Positions 41,701 to 56,700 of a stretch of DNA of 64,000 bases are shown piece by piece. The stretch's first letter is position 1; each line of letters begins with the position of its first letter. A program made the position numbers and the translations under genes. Origin of the DNA: Dromaius novaehollandiae (Eukaryota > Chordata > Aves > Casuariiformes > Dromaiidae); contig NC_088113.1 in assembly GCF_036370855.1 (NCBI RefSeq), positions 14,838,501 to 14,902,500 of the forward strand, given 5' to 3'. The notes beneath the pieces were generated by a model. It saw only the letters and a program-made list of their open reading frames with translations. It was not told the DNA's origin and made no database searches.

Positions 41701-44700
41701 AACATTTTAATTTTCAAAATTATGAGACAAGAATGCTTAAGTGCTTAGCTTTCCTCTGGCAGCTTTTTTTTTTTTAATGTTGGCAAATGTTGTACTAAAG
41801 GGGGATGAAGGTAAATGCTTGAAAACTCTGGAAGAATATTTTGCCGAATTCTGTACTTCAAGAGCTAGTTGTATCCCCTAGCCTGTAGGTGGTACTTGGA
41901 ATTGTGAATTGTTTCACCATGTACTTCTTTTTCCTTTTTCCCTTTCTTTTCTTGGGATGTTTAATTTATTGTCCCGATCTAGACATAAGGATGTACGCCA
42001 CCACTTACGCCACCACAACTGTGTTAAAAAGATAGCTCCCTTCCTATATCTTGCTCATTTAGTAATTAGTAGTATCTGCAGTTATGCTATATATTTAAAT
42101 GGTGGGACCATTTAAATGGTAGAAATTTATAGAAGACAAAACATTTATCACCTACTTATTTTTATATCAAGTAGGTTATTGGTTTATACAGAATTAGTTC
42201 TAGTTGAATCTCTAGATTCGATATTTTGATTTTTTAAGGCAGTTTTTAATCTACTTATCAATTATCAACTTCCAAAAATGAATATTTAATGAAGTTCAAT
42301 GATCAGACACAGTAAGAGCCACTGTGGAGAGGGTCTGTCACTCATTAGGAGAGTAAGCAGTAGTTAACTGTGCTATGATGAATCGAGGGAAACCTACATA
42401 GTTCAGTAGCAATTCTCTCGAGATGTTTTTGTACCTTTCATTTTTCTAAGATCCCTTTGAGAGATTGTCATATATAGAGAATGAAATAACAAAATACATA
42501 TTGTGATTTAATGTTTAAGCTGCTGATATCTTGGTTAGCTGTAAGAATGTGTGAAGTGAAAGTTAGCTGTTTACCAGTAGCCTGTTGTAATGATAGCTTC
42601 ATGTTAAATCAGCACTGCAGATCCATGTTTTAGATGCACAGAATTTCTTAGGATGACTGTATGACTTGTCTTCTTTTCTTTAAAGGTTTTGCTTCCTGCG
42701 AAACTGTGGCTGTGTGTTCTCTGAACGTGCTCTCAAAGAAATCAAAACAGAAGTTTGCCACAGGGTGAGTTTCTCTTCAGATTGAATAACAGTAGGGTCA
42801 TACATGACCCTAAGCAATATATACATACAATTGCATTCATATCTACTATTTTAAAGTGTTTGGGGTTTTTTTTTCCTCTTTAATCTGAATATCCAGATTG
42901 AAGTAGAATTGGTAAAGTTCTATTTTCTGGTGACCTGAAATAATTCTGTATGGCCTTTTATAATGGAAATGTGTTTCTAAGTAATTCATAATAATGATAA
43001 TCAATGAATAAATAATGAGTAATTGTCACAATAAGTATTTTTGTTCTCAAGAGAGTTTGGTTTTACTGTAACTACTTTCAAATTAACATTTTTTATTTTT
43101 CAAAGATTTGATCATTAATTTCAGTTTAAAAGGGTTGGGGGGATTGTTTTTATTACTGAATACTTCTGGTTTGTGCTGATCACTATCTGCTTTATGTGTT
43201 TGAACTGATTACATTTTCAAGATACATTTTGGTCCATATATTTCTAAGGGAAGTTTGCCATTGCCTTTTTGGGGGCAGCTCTTCATATTTTTGGCAGTTA
43301 TATGGATTACTGTAGAAAATATTGACTGCATTTTATTTTATAGTGCTAGTTGGATCTCATATAGATTCCGCAAATATTATTCTTTTTCATATCACTGCTT
43401 TTGTAATCAGTGATATTTGTGGTGAATACAGCTGCCACTTTTAAGGAGAGTTGCTTTTCAGCAAACACCATATTTGATACAATGTACAGTGTACTTGTAC
43501 TAAACAAGAAAGAGCTGTGAACAAAATGCTTTCTTGGTAAATTGTTGCCAATGGTGTGGAATATTGTTAATTAAGTTTAGTCTGGTATTACTATTCAGAG
43601 CTGGTTTAATCTTGGTAACAGCTCTCTGCTTTCCTGTTGTCGGTATCACTTTATTTTTAGTGAGGTTTTTGTTTGTTTCTAAATTTGCTATCGATAGATG
43701 GATGTTGTATGATTAGTAAATACAGAAATGAGATATTTTAGCCACAGTTTGTCCAGTGTAGTAATCTTTAAAAAAGAAAATTAATCCTTCTTGTTTTCTG
43801 TTTTTCTTTTAATAATCAGAACTAATGATCACTATCTCATACATGAATGCAAGCATTTGTATAAGCGTATGAATTCTCCACAATATTCAGAGATGCTTCT
43901 AGAAATATTTAAATGTGGCTCATAGCTATTCTGCCTTGTATTATTGGACTTTACACAAAGAAGAACATTCTTTCTGGAATATTGCTTCCAGCAACAGATA
44001 ATTTTCTATGTGCAACAGGATTTCAGGGACCCGTCCTAGAAAATAAACTCTTGTGGGGGTTTTCACACTGCCTTTGTTAGTGCACAGAAATACCTGTATC
44101 TTAAGATCTTGCTGGGCTACAGTAAAGTGAGGCTGGGACTTCATACTCTCTTTAGGGTAGAAGTATGAGGAAACGAAGTGTGACAGCTGTTAGTTATTCC
44201 TGTTAGTGCAGCACCTAAGTCACCCAGCTACTTCAGCAGTGTCAGCAGTATACCTTGTGGCCTCAAGAGGAGTTCTGTCCGTTTCAGTATCATGCTGAGT
44301 ATCCTTATGACTATGTTTTAACTTCTGTCAGCAGTTAATAATTTTTCTGTGTGTTCTGTTCGAAGTCAGCACTAGTTAGACAAGTCTGAGACAAAATCTT
44401 GATTCCCTGTTCTTTGCACTTTTCCCCTTAGTTAAAACATAACAGTTATGGTTGTCAGCACAGAGAGCAATATTGTGCTTTACTATGTTTTTTGTTACTT
44501 TTTCTTCTTTTTTTTTTTTATTCAGAGAGTTATGTGGCTTCCTAGATTTCCTAGACATCACTGTTTTTATACACATTCTGTGTAGTGGATACATTAAGGT
44601 TTTTGAAGCATTTTCAATGTCTGGAATTATACGTTCTACAGTACAATGTTTGGCAATATCAATGATATGCAATATAGATGTCTCTAGCCAAGATTTCAAA

Positions 44701-47700
44701 AACTCAAGATTAGGAAAGAGATTATATTAGCTAGCTCTACTGAATCAAACTTTTTAAAAAGTGTTATTTTTCAGTGTCTTGTAAATAACATGTATTTCTA
44801 ATTTTCAAGAAAACTTGTGCTGATGACCTGAGCATATTGGAGATTATTGCTCTGTGAGCATATATGTTTTAGTCTGCATTTCCTTTGATTAAGATTGAAG
44901 AGTGATTCAGTAGACTTTTGAATATATGCTGATAAAGTTCTCATTTTATATTCATAACCGAGAAGGGGAATAGAAATTTTCTAAACAGAATCATGCGGAA
45001 CTGGTTTCTGTCTTTTCTAGTAGCTAATTTTTTTATCCAAAGCACTACTTAGCCGTGTTTCCCCAGCACATTCTGTCTTTATGCAAGAAAATGAAATTTT
45101 GTGTATTATATATATTCTGTGATTAGAAATTTCTTATTAACAAATAAATTCCTTTTTCTGGTACATGTTCTTTCAAAGTGCACAAGTCTTCTGAAGTGCT
45201 GAATGTTTGCATGTTATATATTGTCATATACATAATCTGGGCTTGTGCTAACTGCTATATTTTAAGAGTGATGATATGCTTTCTGAACCAAAATCCAACC
45301 TATGGAATCCATGTGGGCCACAGCTTTTTCTTTCATGGCCTTGCTGCCTTTTGGTCTGCCTGTATTCACCCAAATGCCGTGCTTTGTAAGCCACTGCCAC
45401 CTCTGTGTGTGGGAAGGATTCGTCATGATGTAGCTTTGGAGAATGATTCATGAAAGTAGTTCAAGAAGAGTCTTGTTTTCACTTGTGTATTCTTAGTATC
45501 CAATATCTCTTTTTTGGTTAGTCGAATCTGTGTTATCTCTTTATCCCAGGGGACAAGGTATGTAGCATGGATAGAAACCGGAGGAGAGTCAGTCTGGGAA
45601 CTGTATGGCAATTTTTTTCCCCACTACTGTAAAATCCAAAAAAATGCATTCAAAACAAACTGTTCTGTGCATTAATCTATGAGCCTACAGAGCAAAGCAG
45701 TGCTGGTAGTCTGCTAATTTGTAAACAGGGACGATTTCCCAAAGGACTTTGTCGAGCGGATGCTCTAATGATGCAGTAAAAACATTCACCACAGACCATC
45801 GATATTCAGCAGCCCAAACAATAATTCTGTAGTCCTTACCTTCATACTCATATACTTTGAACTAGATCATCTGCAGTAAGTAATCAGCATATATTTACAT
45901 GCTACAAAATACACACCACAAGGCACTGTGCGTCATGAAACTATAGGAAATGATTTTCCTCTGGGAAAGAGCAAGAGAGGGTTACCTCTTTTCCAGGCCT
46001 CCTGGCTTGGCTCGTAGGAGTCCTCACCACTTTGTGTAAAGTCCCACAGACAGTTTTCTCACTACTTATTTTTCTTCTTTTCTTGTTTTCCTTGAGCAGC
46101 TCATAAAAGGAATAGAGCAATCAGTTTGCCTAGTGAAATAAGTGTTCAGAATAATGGAATACATATGCAGATTCTGACTAACTCAAGCAACTGGGAAAAA
46201 CCTGACATAAGAATTCAGCCTCCCTCAACTTAATCTCAGTCACGCTTACTGTTGTGCTAGATTTGAAAAGCTTTATAGGGTCTTTGTATGTGGAAGATGT
46301 AGCAGTTTCGCTGAGTTCTCTGAAAAAAAGACATTTCTTTTTCCTCAAGAGAAAGCTTACATGAAGAGCTGGCAATATTAAATGTATGCATTTATCTGCT
46401 TTTACTGGAAATGTTAAAAAGACTGTTATTGGTGTAAGGCAAAGATATGAAAAGGTAGGATGAAGTTGCCATGCTTGGAGGACTTCTAGTGAAGAAACTT
46501 TAACTGTTGTGTGAGGATTTCACATCTAAGTAGCAATATACTGGAGCATTCAAATTAAAAATAGTATAAAAAAGTGAAAACTCTAGGGCAAACGATTAGT
46601 CAGAATCTGAATGTTGACAGAGAATGAGATTGTGTTTTATCACCTCAGTAATAAATGCTTTGAACTATCTCGATTAAAATATAACTCTTCTTGGCCAAAA
46701 ATTTTTGAAAAAGCAATGAACATTTATTTGTTGTGTAAGCATGTATATAGTGAGGAGAGAGCTCACTAGATGAAGAGTTGGGTGAAAATTTTGAAGATTC
46801 TAGCTGTTTCAACTAAAAAGTGTTGAAAAGGGGCTTCATCTAAAGCAGAGCAACTTAGGAATACAAATAAAATTTACAGTATCCTTGTACATGGAAGTGT
46901 GTTTTGTTTGAACTATATATTTGAGTTTTGTACAGCAAAGGGAGAAAATTTAAAGTATCCGTAGGAAGCCACAAGCTAAAATGTGCAGGATAGGTCTGTG
47001 GTAGTCAGGAAGAGACATGGCTTTGCTTTGTGTCACGAGATAATTCCGTAGCCAGAAGCCCTGAAGAGCAGCCGGCTTTCTGCCGTCCCCTGCTTCTTGT
47101 TCGCTGATCTTCGGGAAGAATTATGTGTGAAATGGAGACTATCTTTTTAAAATTTGCACTTTTAAATGGAAAGTTTTTACCTACTGTTGTTTTTAATTTT
47201 CCAGTAGACTACTAACAGTAAAAAGGACAACAAGAAAGTTTCTAATCTCTTTTGAGTGATTGATGGTATCTTGACCAAGATTGTCAGCTAGCGCTAGTCT
47301 GTCTTGGTCTGTAGGTAGAACCAAAGTGATTGAATGTTCTGGCACATCCGTTTTCTACCTGGCTTCTTGATTCCCTCGTGGCCGTCAGTCTTTGCAACCT
47401 TTTTGTTTGCAAGTCTGTTATTTGACAATAGGGGAATTTTTAGAGAAGGTGGAATAAAAGAATTATGTTTAACAATGTCTAGTATCTGATATATTTAACC
47501 TGATTTTGGGGGGGACCGAAAAAGGAGTTGTTACCAATTTTTATGTTGACTCTCTTGTCTAAGAAGTTACTGTTAGTGTAGTAGTACTATACTAGAGGTA
47601 GTTTTTTGTCAGGATCGTGGTTACTGTATTTATGGTGGAAGCCCTTCTGGGAGCTCAGGTGGTCGCTCCAGAATTTAAATGATACCTGTACAATACTGTG

Positions 47701-50700
47701 TAGATGAGGTGATACAACTATTCTGAGTGTCTTGATAAGGGAGCTTGTGAAGATGTGTCATTTGGAAGCCCATCTTAGAAACAAGGGCAGGCAGTATGTA
47801 ATCAGGTTGCCAAACACCTGTTTTACAGCATTCTGAACAGGCTCTTCGTGGTGTTCCTGATGGAGCAACTACCAGACTGTTCATTAAGACTGCATGTTGC
47901 TATCTGTGGTGTCATTTAATGATTAGGCTGAAGACTCAATAAATGAAAAAGAACTTTCTTACTGTATGCTCAGTGTTGGCAAACAGCGTGGATCTGGCAT
48001 AATCTAAAAGGCTGTCCGGTTTCTGAGTTTTATTACATTCTCTGTATGCGGGGGCGGAAGGTGGGAGGAGAAGCATGAATGCAGCGTTTCTAGCAGGGAA
48101 TCTTGTTCAGTGGAAAATTTCAGCCTGTTCAGATTGGCCATGCTGTTCAAATGCAGTTTGGGGGTGGAGGGGGTGTTTGTTTTGCTTTTTTTCCTCTAGC
48201 TACAAATGCTTAGAGTCTACAATCACAGGATGCAGCTGAGTATTACCAAGAAACATAATAAAATACACTTGTGATGTTGCTGTGGTAATTCATATATCCA
48301 TTAGACAGTGCTCTTTGGTTTCGTTGAATCAGTGCTTTAAACAGTAGTGATTTGCAGATTTCATTTCCAAGCCAGTTCTGGTTCTTTTCTAATCCAAATA
48401 TAATACTCCCTGTAGTTCATATAATTAACACCTTGCTTACGATCATCATAGAAACCTGCCTTTTTTTTTTTTTTTACCTACTCTTGAAAATGTGATCTCT
48501 GGCGTGTCTTTAAAATTTTATTTTAAATTTTATTTTAGAAATGCTTTCAGATTCAACAGACTAATATGCATACCCAAATGTTTAACTTATAGAACTGTTG
48601 TACATGTGCCTTGTTTTTTGTTTTTTTTTGAAACAGAAACTATGCATACATCTTTCAGATACAGAGCTTGTGTGTTTGCAAATCGTTATAGGGCAGGCAT
48701 ACTGTTCCCTTGAACAAGGTCACATTGACAGTATATGCTCTTAGATCAACAGTTATCAAAAGTTAGTAAACGTGTTGCTAAGATCTAAGAGCTTTGAATG
48801 ATCTGCTTGTTAAAAACATGTTTGAAGTTCTGTAAGTGTTATTAAGTGCTCTGGTCAGCTATCGCAGTTGCATTATGACTTTCAAACTGCTGTTAGAAGG
48901 AAATAATACTTTAAGAATTTAATGAGATTATGACAATTAGATTAATGAGTGAAATATTGTTTCTTAATGTTTGAGAAAAAGGTGGTTTAATTAGGATTTT
49001 TTGGAGTTTTTACATAGGTGGAATTTTCTGTTAATATATAAAAATTATTTAAGGAAGTAGTATCACACTCCAATGAATTTTCTGGATTGCAGGTTTAGAG
49101 TCATACCTAAATTATATGTCAAAAAGGGTTTTTTCTAGTTTGACTAGTCTGATTCTGCAAACCAAGCCCATGTTTTATTGTGTGTTATTATCAAATTTAT
49201 CCTTTTGATTCAATTCAGAAGGAAGGCATGCAACAATTGTTCTGTATGATAGTGGCAAAAGGTGTAAGCTAGATACTGGGTTTGCTACAGAGACAAGATG
49301 AACGTAAAAACAACATAGAGTGGAAGCTGGCAGTGCCTTACGGTGGACTGAATGTGGTTTAGTGAGAGATTCATTACTAATATTGCCATGATTAGTGCCT
49401 GCTAGAAACACATTAGCTTCAGTAATGGTTTTCAGAGGAACTCTCAACAAGCCCAGGGTGAACATGCTGCATGGTTTGTTTTTTCTCTGTGGAAAAAGCG
49501 TATTCAGCAATAATTGGCCACCAAATAAGCTGTGGGATATACATGAGACTGAGTACAGGCCTTTGGACTGGGTTTGTGAATTTCTGTAAATAAATAGGGA
49601 CCAGATGGTCTTTCCTTAAGTGGAAGTTCATCTAAAAGAAACTATGCTTCTAAGAAACTTGTGTGGGAAAATATGCACTACAGTTTGAAGAACCTGGGAA
49701 TAAGTTTGGAATAAAAAACTAGGCTTTTTGTGTTCTGCTGCTGGCTCATTCATTGATTTGTTTTGATTTTTGGAAAGATGCTTAATCTCCAAGTCAGTTT
49801 TCCTGTAGGAAGTGAGTAATTGGTACATATTGAAGTTTACATCTAAACCACTCATAGACATTTCTTTATAATTCCTAGTTTCTAATCATGTAACAACATG
49901 CATTTTGTTAAGTCCCATCAAAGGTCATCCCCAAAATGGGAGCTTGTGTGGATTTAGTGGAATAAAATTTTTGCCTGTGGTCCTGCCAAAAAGTTAGTAA
50001 AGGAAGACCAACAACTTGAAATGACTTCTCAAAATTCAGGTTTCTCCTAGTCCTTTTCCATCAGCAGCATGTAACTAAGGACGTTTGAGGAAAGGGTGTT
50101 GGAGTGGTCTTGTAAGATTTTTAATCCAATGACAGTGGAAGAGTTGCCATGCTACATAAAATGCCACTGCCTACATCCTCTTTGTTTACCCGTGTTGCCC
50201 CAGTCTTTTCAGTACTACAACTGAAGCAATTAATTGATGAGTGCTGAAGAGGAAAGACCAACTCTTCCCTAGAAGAGAGCTGGAGCCTAGTTCTTTTTTT
50301 ATTGCTCTTCCCTGTTTTTGCTTATGTACTGTGTGGAAAGCCACTTGCTTACTGCAGACTAGTGCTGCATTTGGTCTACAAGGCTCTGGAAACTGAGATC
50401 CTTATTCTGGCTACTGCTAGGTGTTCACTCCAATCTGTGCAAATCGTTACAAGGTTCAGGAAAGTTTCGTTTCCCTCAGGCCAGGTACACGGGGGTTGAA
50501 AGGTGGCTTTTCATGCAGTTTCCATTTGTTCCCCAGCTCCAGATTTCCTATGTTTTCTTGTACTAAACTTACGCAGAGACCCAGAAAATGGGGGTCTTGA
50601 CTAAAATTGCATAGCAGGATCTCTATTACTGTTACTGATACAAATGCCCTTTTCATCAGGAGCAAAGCATATGTAGTGCAAGAGTGATGTTACCATGCTA

Positions 50701-53700
50701 CACAATGAAATTAGAGCTGCAACTGGCCATGAGCAAAACAGTGAAATGGACTGTGTCTGAAACTGGCTGTCGCTTGCTTCCCTACCAGCTCTGAAGTTTT
50801 AGTGTAAATTTCATTATTCAAAATAAGCTACTTCATAAGGCATACAGGAGACACCACTTTAACTCGTGCTCTTAATATTTCATCTTTGTCTAGTCTGTAC
50901 TTTGGCTTTATTACTCTCATACCAGTTAGTCCTTTCTGCAGCTGCAGACATAAGGAACGTGTTTTTTTTCCAGTTAAGTAACTCGCTTAAAGGAGGAGTA
51001 AGAACTCCCTCCTTGTCTTTGGTAGGTTATAGACCTGATGGACTATTGACAAATAGACTCTGTCATTTTTCTTTTTATTTTTAGAATTAACCCATTAGCA
51101 GTTGTTGTTCTCTATTTTATTATGATAAGTAAAACTAACTGCTTATTTCACTGGTGAACAGTAGTACAGTATTGTGCATATCCTTATGATGTAATGCACA
51201 GAGTGAAGACTATGGCTAAAAATCTTGATGGTTTCTTTCAATATTTTGAGCACTGTTTAAATGTTACATAAGCTCAAACATGCAGTTTCATGTTAAAGTA
51301 GCTATTTTCCTGAAAACGCCAGTGATCTTCAATTGGGACTTCTGCTTGCCGCAGTACTTTAAGTCTGTAGCGTCTCTCTAGGCAGTCCATAACAAGCGGA
51401 TATGTTGCAGGTTCAAATTTGTTGGCAAATAAATGAGGTGATTCAATGATCCACTGTAAATCCCCTAGTCCATAGACACAAATGTCTCTGATGTAATGAC
51501 CTGCAGAGACAAATTGAGGATATATGAAAGCAGCAGAAAGCTGAACTGAATCATTTAAAAATAGACCTAAGTATCTGACAAACATGCTCGTCAAGTAAAC
51601 CCCCTGCTCTTCACTGAAATTGGGCTAGTCAAGTTAATGCATTGGTTAATGTAATAGAGGAAAGTAAGCAAATGTACAGAAGCTTGCAAAAGCTAAAGTC
51701 CTTGAAAATACAAAATGTATGCAGCCCTGTCATTAAGATGTTAAATTACAGAAGCATCATAACTGGAAGTTGAAAGAACAGTTGTCAGTATGTGGATACT
51801 GTGATGATCTTTGCATGATTTTTGGAGTAATTTAGTAGAGTTGCTTGCTGTTTTATGTCATAATTTCAAAATAAAATATGCATGACTTCTGAGGCACACT
51901 TAATGGGTTGTTTAAAGCATAATATGTAATTTGCAATGAATGCTAGTCAGTTAATCAAATTCTAGTTGCATGATCAAAATTCATCTTACCTTTGCAGCCT
52001 TTGTGTGTGGTTCCTTCCTGATCTTTCCACTTAATGGCTCGTATGTTTCCTTCCCAGTCTGCATTTGGTGTAGCACCTGGAGCATCTTTAAAAACATAAG
52101 GTTCTGATAAGATTTGTTTCTATTTATTATAGGGATAATATTCAGTGCTGAAGATAATTTTTTTAAGTGTAGCCATGTTAAGTATTTATTCAGATATTTA
52201 AATCATAAGAACAGACATAGTTCTCAGTTTTGTTGCTTTTTATTATTATTTTTGAGAGCATGAGCTTTTATGTAGCTAAGCCTTTACTCTGTTCAATCAA
52301 CATTTTTGTAGCCTCTTAGCTAATTGCCTGCACTATAATATTACTTCTCTGGAGTCAAGCCTTGTTTCTCAAACCATCAGGAGATGTGGCTATCGAAGGG
52401 TCGGCATCAAGGCTGAAGAAATAACCGTATCTATGCAATGCATCCTTTTAAGGGTGTGGTTAGGCTCTAGAACAGAAGCCACTAGATCTCTGTATCATAG
52501 ACCTTACAATATTGTTGTTCTGGGGGATTATTCATAGTATAAATAAGATAAATCTTACCATTTAAGCGATTCAGTGTGACCCAGTAGTGTTCATCCGGAC
52601 TGTACGTGTCTCTTGACCATTCAAGCAATTCTTTTGCACGTGCATCAGTCAGTGTAAACTCCACAAATTCTTTAGTGAGTATGTAATAGGCACTACCAAA
52701 ATATATTGTCAAATTATATGGAGGTTTAGCTTTTATATTCTTTGTTGGATACACGTACGACATTCCAGAATGTACATATTCTCTGTAACTAACTTGTGTC
52801 CTGTGTTTCATATGAAGTGGTTGGACTACCCCAGGTGTCATATTTTTACCATTCCATTTGCTTTTGATGTATCGTATAATGTCTTTGTTTGTTTTGAGGG
52901 GATAATCTTGACCACATAAATTAATAACATAATTCCACTGAACTTTGGAATGGACTAGATCTCTCATGCAGTTAATATCAGCTTGTAATCTTGAAAATCC
53001 TGCATAAACAACGTTTTCTCTTTTTGAGGAAATAAAAATATTTTCAAAGCAGTTAACCATGTTTTGTACAGCAGTTTTATAATCTTTTGGTGACTTTTCA
53101 TCAACATGTATGCAGTAAATATTCTGAGGCATATAAATAGCTCTTAGTAGCTTTACAAACATTTGCAGCTCCTTGTGAATTGTGATAATATATGCCAATG
53201 AGAAATTTCCTTCTTCTTCAGACAGTGGTCTTGTTATAAAACGCAGACTCTTCAAAACCATGGAGCAGTTGCAAGAAGTCTGAATGCAGTTGAGTGTTTC
53301 CGGTTGGTAGGTGTTCTGACAAAAGTTTCCGATTTGAGAGGCAACGCTTTTCCCCACAAAAAGAGCTGAACAAAGTTCATCCGGGTAAAAACCACACTCT
53401 GCTGTATCTGTAGTAAATTTTTGTTCGTTTGGCTCTTCAGAAAGTGTGTTCTTTAGGTAGATAAAAGTGTAAATGAACATGCAGATAGCAATGCACACTA
53501 AAAATCCTGATTTTGTTGCATCAAGTGGGTTCATTTTTTATTTTCCAGATGCTGTCTTATGGTCATAGTTTAATTAAGAATTCAGAATATCTGAAAGGAA
53601 AAGCGAGATAAAGAGAGGGAGAGAGACTTCCTGACATCTAAAAAAGAAAAAAAGATCATGCGATAGTGATTCATTTATAAATGTTGCAGTTATCCTCTTT

Positions 53701-56700
53701 CCAGTTACTGGGAGTGGCTGTGTGTATGCCCATATGCACGCACAGTATACTCAGCTACTGGAAATGGTACTTTCAGGACAATGAAGCAATCTTTGTAAGA
53801 TGAACTAATTAGCCAAATAACCAGGCATGGCCTTGTCCACTTCATTGCTTGAGCAAGTGAAGCGTAGCCCATTGGATAAAAGCTTATTCTATCTTGAGTC
53901 AATAGGTAAGTCCTGTGTAGTAGGTTGGCCAAGGTTCAGCCCTCGGAATAGGGAAGATGCGTGAGCAGTGCACAGCTAAAGGACAGCCATTGCTGAGACT
54001 TGTTTGAGGCCTGGAAAACATAAGATTCTGCTAGAGAAGGAAATTTTAGTACACTAGAGCTCCCTTTTTGGTGTACTTATCTGAAGAATGTAGTTGGACC
54101 CGTACGTTCCACAGTCCTTGAGTTGGACTGTGGGGTATATCCGGTTTCTGGATATGTGAAGTATATACATATGTATATCTATATGTTCAAGTATATTGTA
54201 TATCTATCTGTACATTAAAAAAAAAAAAAAAGTATTTTGGTTTGCTGTGTTAGCCATGTACTGAGTGCATGTGTCATGCTCTATCTGTATTCAGAGCCAG
54301 TGTACTTCCCATGCTGCTCGCAAGCACAGAGGTTCCACAGAGGTAGATACTTGGGGGAGGAACCAATTCCAATGATGTTCCCAAATAAGGGTTATTTTTA
54401 CTAGTCTCAACCTTACTGCTGTCAGCTGCAACTATAGCATCCACGGGTTCGGAAGATTACGTGCATATTATTTTTTTCCTTCCTCTCTAGTGTTGGTTCA
54501 GGAATGGTAAATATTTGCATAGTTTGTGGTTTTTCTGGTGTTATTGCAAGATATTCTGAAATGTGCGCTGCTTTGTCGTGAATCAAGGAGACTTGCCAGT
54601 TCTGTTTGGCAACATTATGTTCCAGTTCACTATGACCAGCTGGTACTCAGCAGCAGAAAAAATATTAAATAAACAAAGTGAAAAGTCTAAATTATAATTC
54701 ACAAAATACATCCTTTGTTCTCCTTATAAAGTCAGCAAGACTTTCTAACTCACTTCAGAGCTCTTTTTGTCTCCAACATCTATATTAGTGATTTTGAAAA
54801 CAAACCATGTGGAGAACACTCATGCCTTATTTTTAGCAGACTTGCATATCCTGAGATAAAGTATACTACTGCCAGTATTAACATTCATAGAGAAGTGTGT
54901 AAGTTATATCGGTATCAGCATAGGAGGTTTTCACTGTGTATTTTCATGATTATCTTTTTCTTACAAATACCTTCCTTGTTGAAAAGTCAGAAGCATGACA
55001 ACACAAGTCCTGAGTCCTGCAGCTATTACATGAAGTCTTTTCCTTGAAGCATGTGGTACAGAACTTCCTAGACAAAATTCCTGGAAAGGGGGAACAAAGA
55101 TTCCATCAGCCGTCAGTATACTTAATAGTTATATTAAGAAAGCTTTTATTTGCAACTTTAGAGAGTATTCCTGTTCTCTTGTACTTTATTCAAGTTAATT
55201 GTTTGTAGAAAAAATTGTATTTCACCTGTAAATATTTTATGCTTTGCAGCTAGCAGCATCACAATGTATTTGTTATTAGCTAGGAACAGAAAAGAAGCAG
55301 ATTTTTATAAAGGTTGTTTCTTTATATGAATGCTGTTGTGGTTTGAAGGCTAGAAAGAAGCAAAGATGCTTTTTTTCTTTCTTTCTTTTAATGAAAAATC
55401 AGTATATGCCTGTTTTAGAAGCTTGAAAATAAAGAAGGCATTGCAGTTAAAGTAGAAATGAGACACAGAAGCTTTAAAAAGCTTTAAAAGTAGAAAATTT
55501 GAACCAGCAAACCAGATACTCTATAATACTGAAATTTTAAGAACTTACTAGGCTGTTGGAAAAGAATGTATTTATCTTATTGTCCTTACTGGTATGCACT
55601 GGATTTCATGCTGGAAGAACGCCTCTTTTCCACTCCGCATTCCAGAAGGTGGATTTGTGTGTTAGGTGGAGGATTCATCCATTTTGCTTCTATGTCCTGT
55701 CAACAGTGCTCCTCAGTCCGCCTTGGATGCGCAGGCCGGAGAAAAACATTATGAAATCAGGTCCCAGAAGAATAGTTTTTTCTTAGCAGCTCCTAAGGGA
55801 TACATTTACTTTGTAAACAACTTGATTGCGAGTCTTTCAACCGTTTAGAGTAAAAACTTAAGCACTCATGTCCACATCAACCTTTCAAAAAGCAAGTAGG
55901 GAAGAAAAAATGCCTTCGAAAGGCGGAAGCAAGGATTTGCACAGTAAAAATGAAAGACGCCAGTGCTATAGCCTGCTACCAGCTGACGACCAAAGCCAAG
56001 GAGAGATTAGCATAATGGCTGTGAGGTGCCCAATAGTGGAGGTGAGGGAGAGGGAGTGTCCGTGAGGGCAGCGCTGCTTTCTGCGGCGCTGGAGCCAGAG
56101 GAACTATTTTACTGTGAGTGAATAATTACAGGAGAGGCATTGAGGTCACTCAGAATTAGTGAATGCGATGAGATCTTTATGATCCATGTCACATGGAAAG
56201 TTCATTCTTGGCATATGAATTGCACTGAAGACAGTGGGCAGTTATAAAATATATATATATATTTGGGGCTTTAGACTGCTTACAAAATCCTGCACCTGTG
56301 CATGATGAGTGCTGTCTCTTTTTTCATTAAATACACCTCTGTGGATAGCTTGCAAAGGATAGTTCCCGAGGGAACCTGGCTATAACCTGTTTGTGTCTTA
56401 CAGTTGCATTTTTATTATCCGTCAAATAATAGCTTCCAGGGATGTTTCAGGTTAGGTATTTGCTGTGGATTTTTCCTCTTGAACTCCACAGCATCTAGAT
56501 GGTGTGTCCTGTACAGCAGTGTGAATGTACACACGCACTCCACTGTCAGGTAAGAAGAAACAAGTCCCTCCCCAGTGTTAAAATATTTTGGGGGAATGAC
56601 TGAATGCTGAAGACGTGCCTTCAAGAACAGAATTACACATCTTTTAATTTGAGGGTATATAACAGAATGAAAATGTTGGCTTTCCGCTAGTGTTTTCTCA

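Noticed and set aside
55556-55786. Open frame starting with a signal-peptide-like stretch ([12 protein letters not shown])
   Set aside because: The start is TTG, not ATG. There is no homology, no downstream exon and no conserved domain; hydrophobic runs are common in T-rich intron DNA.
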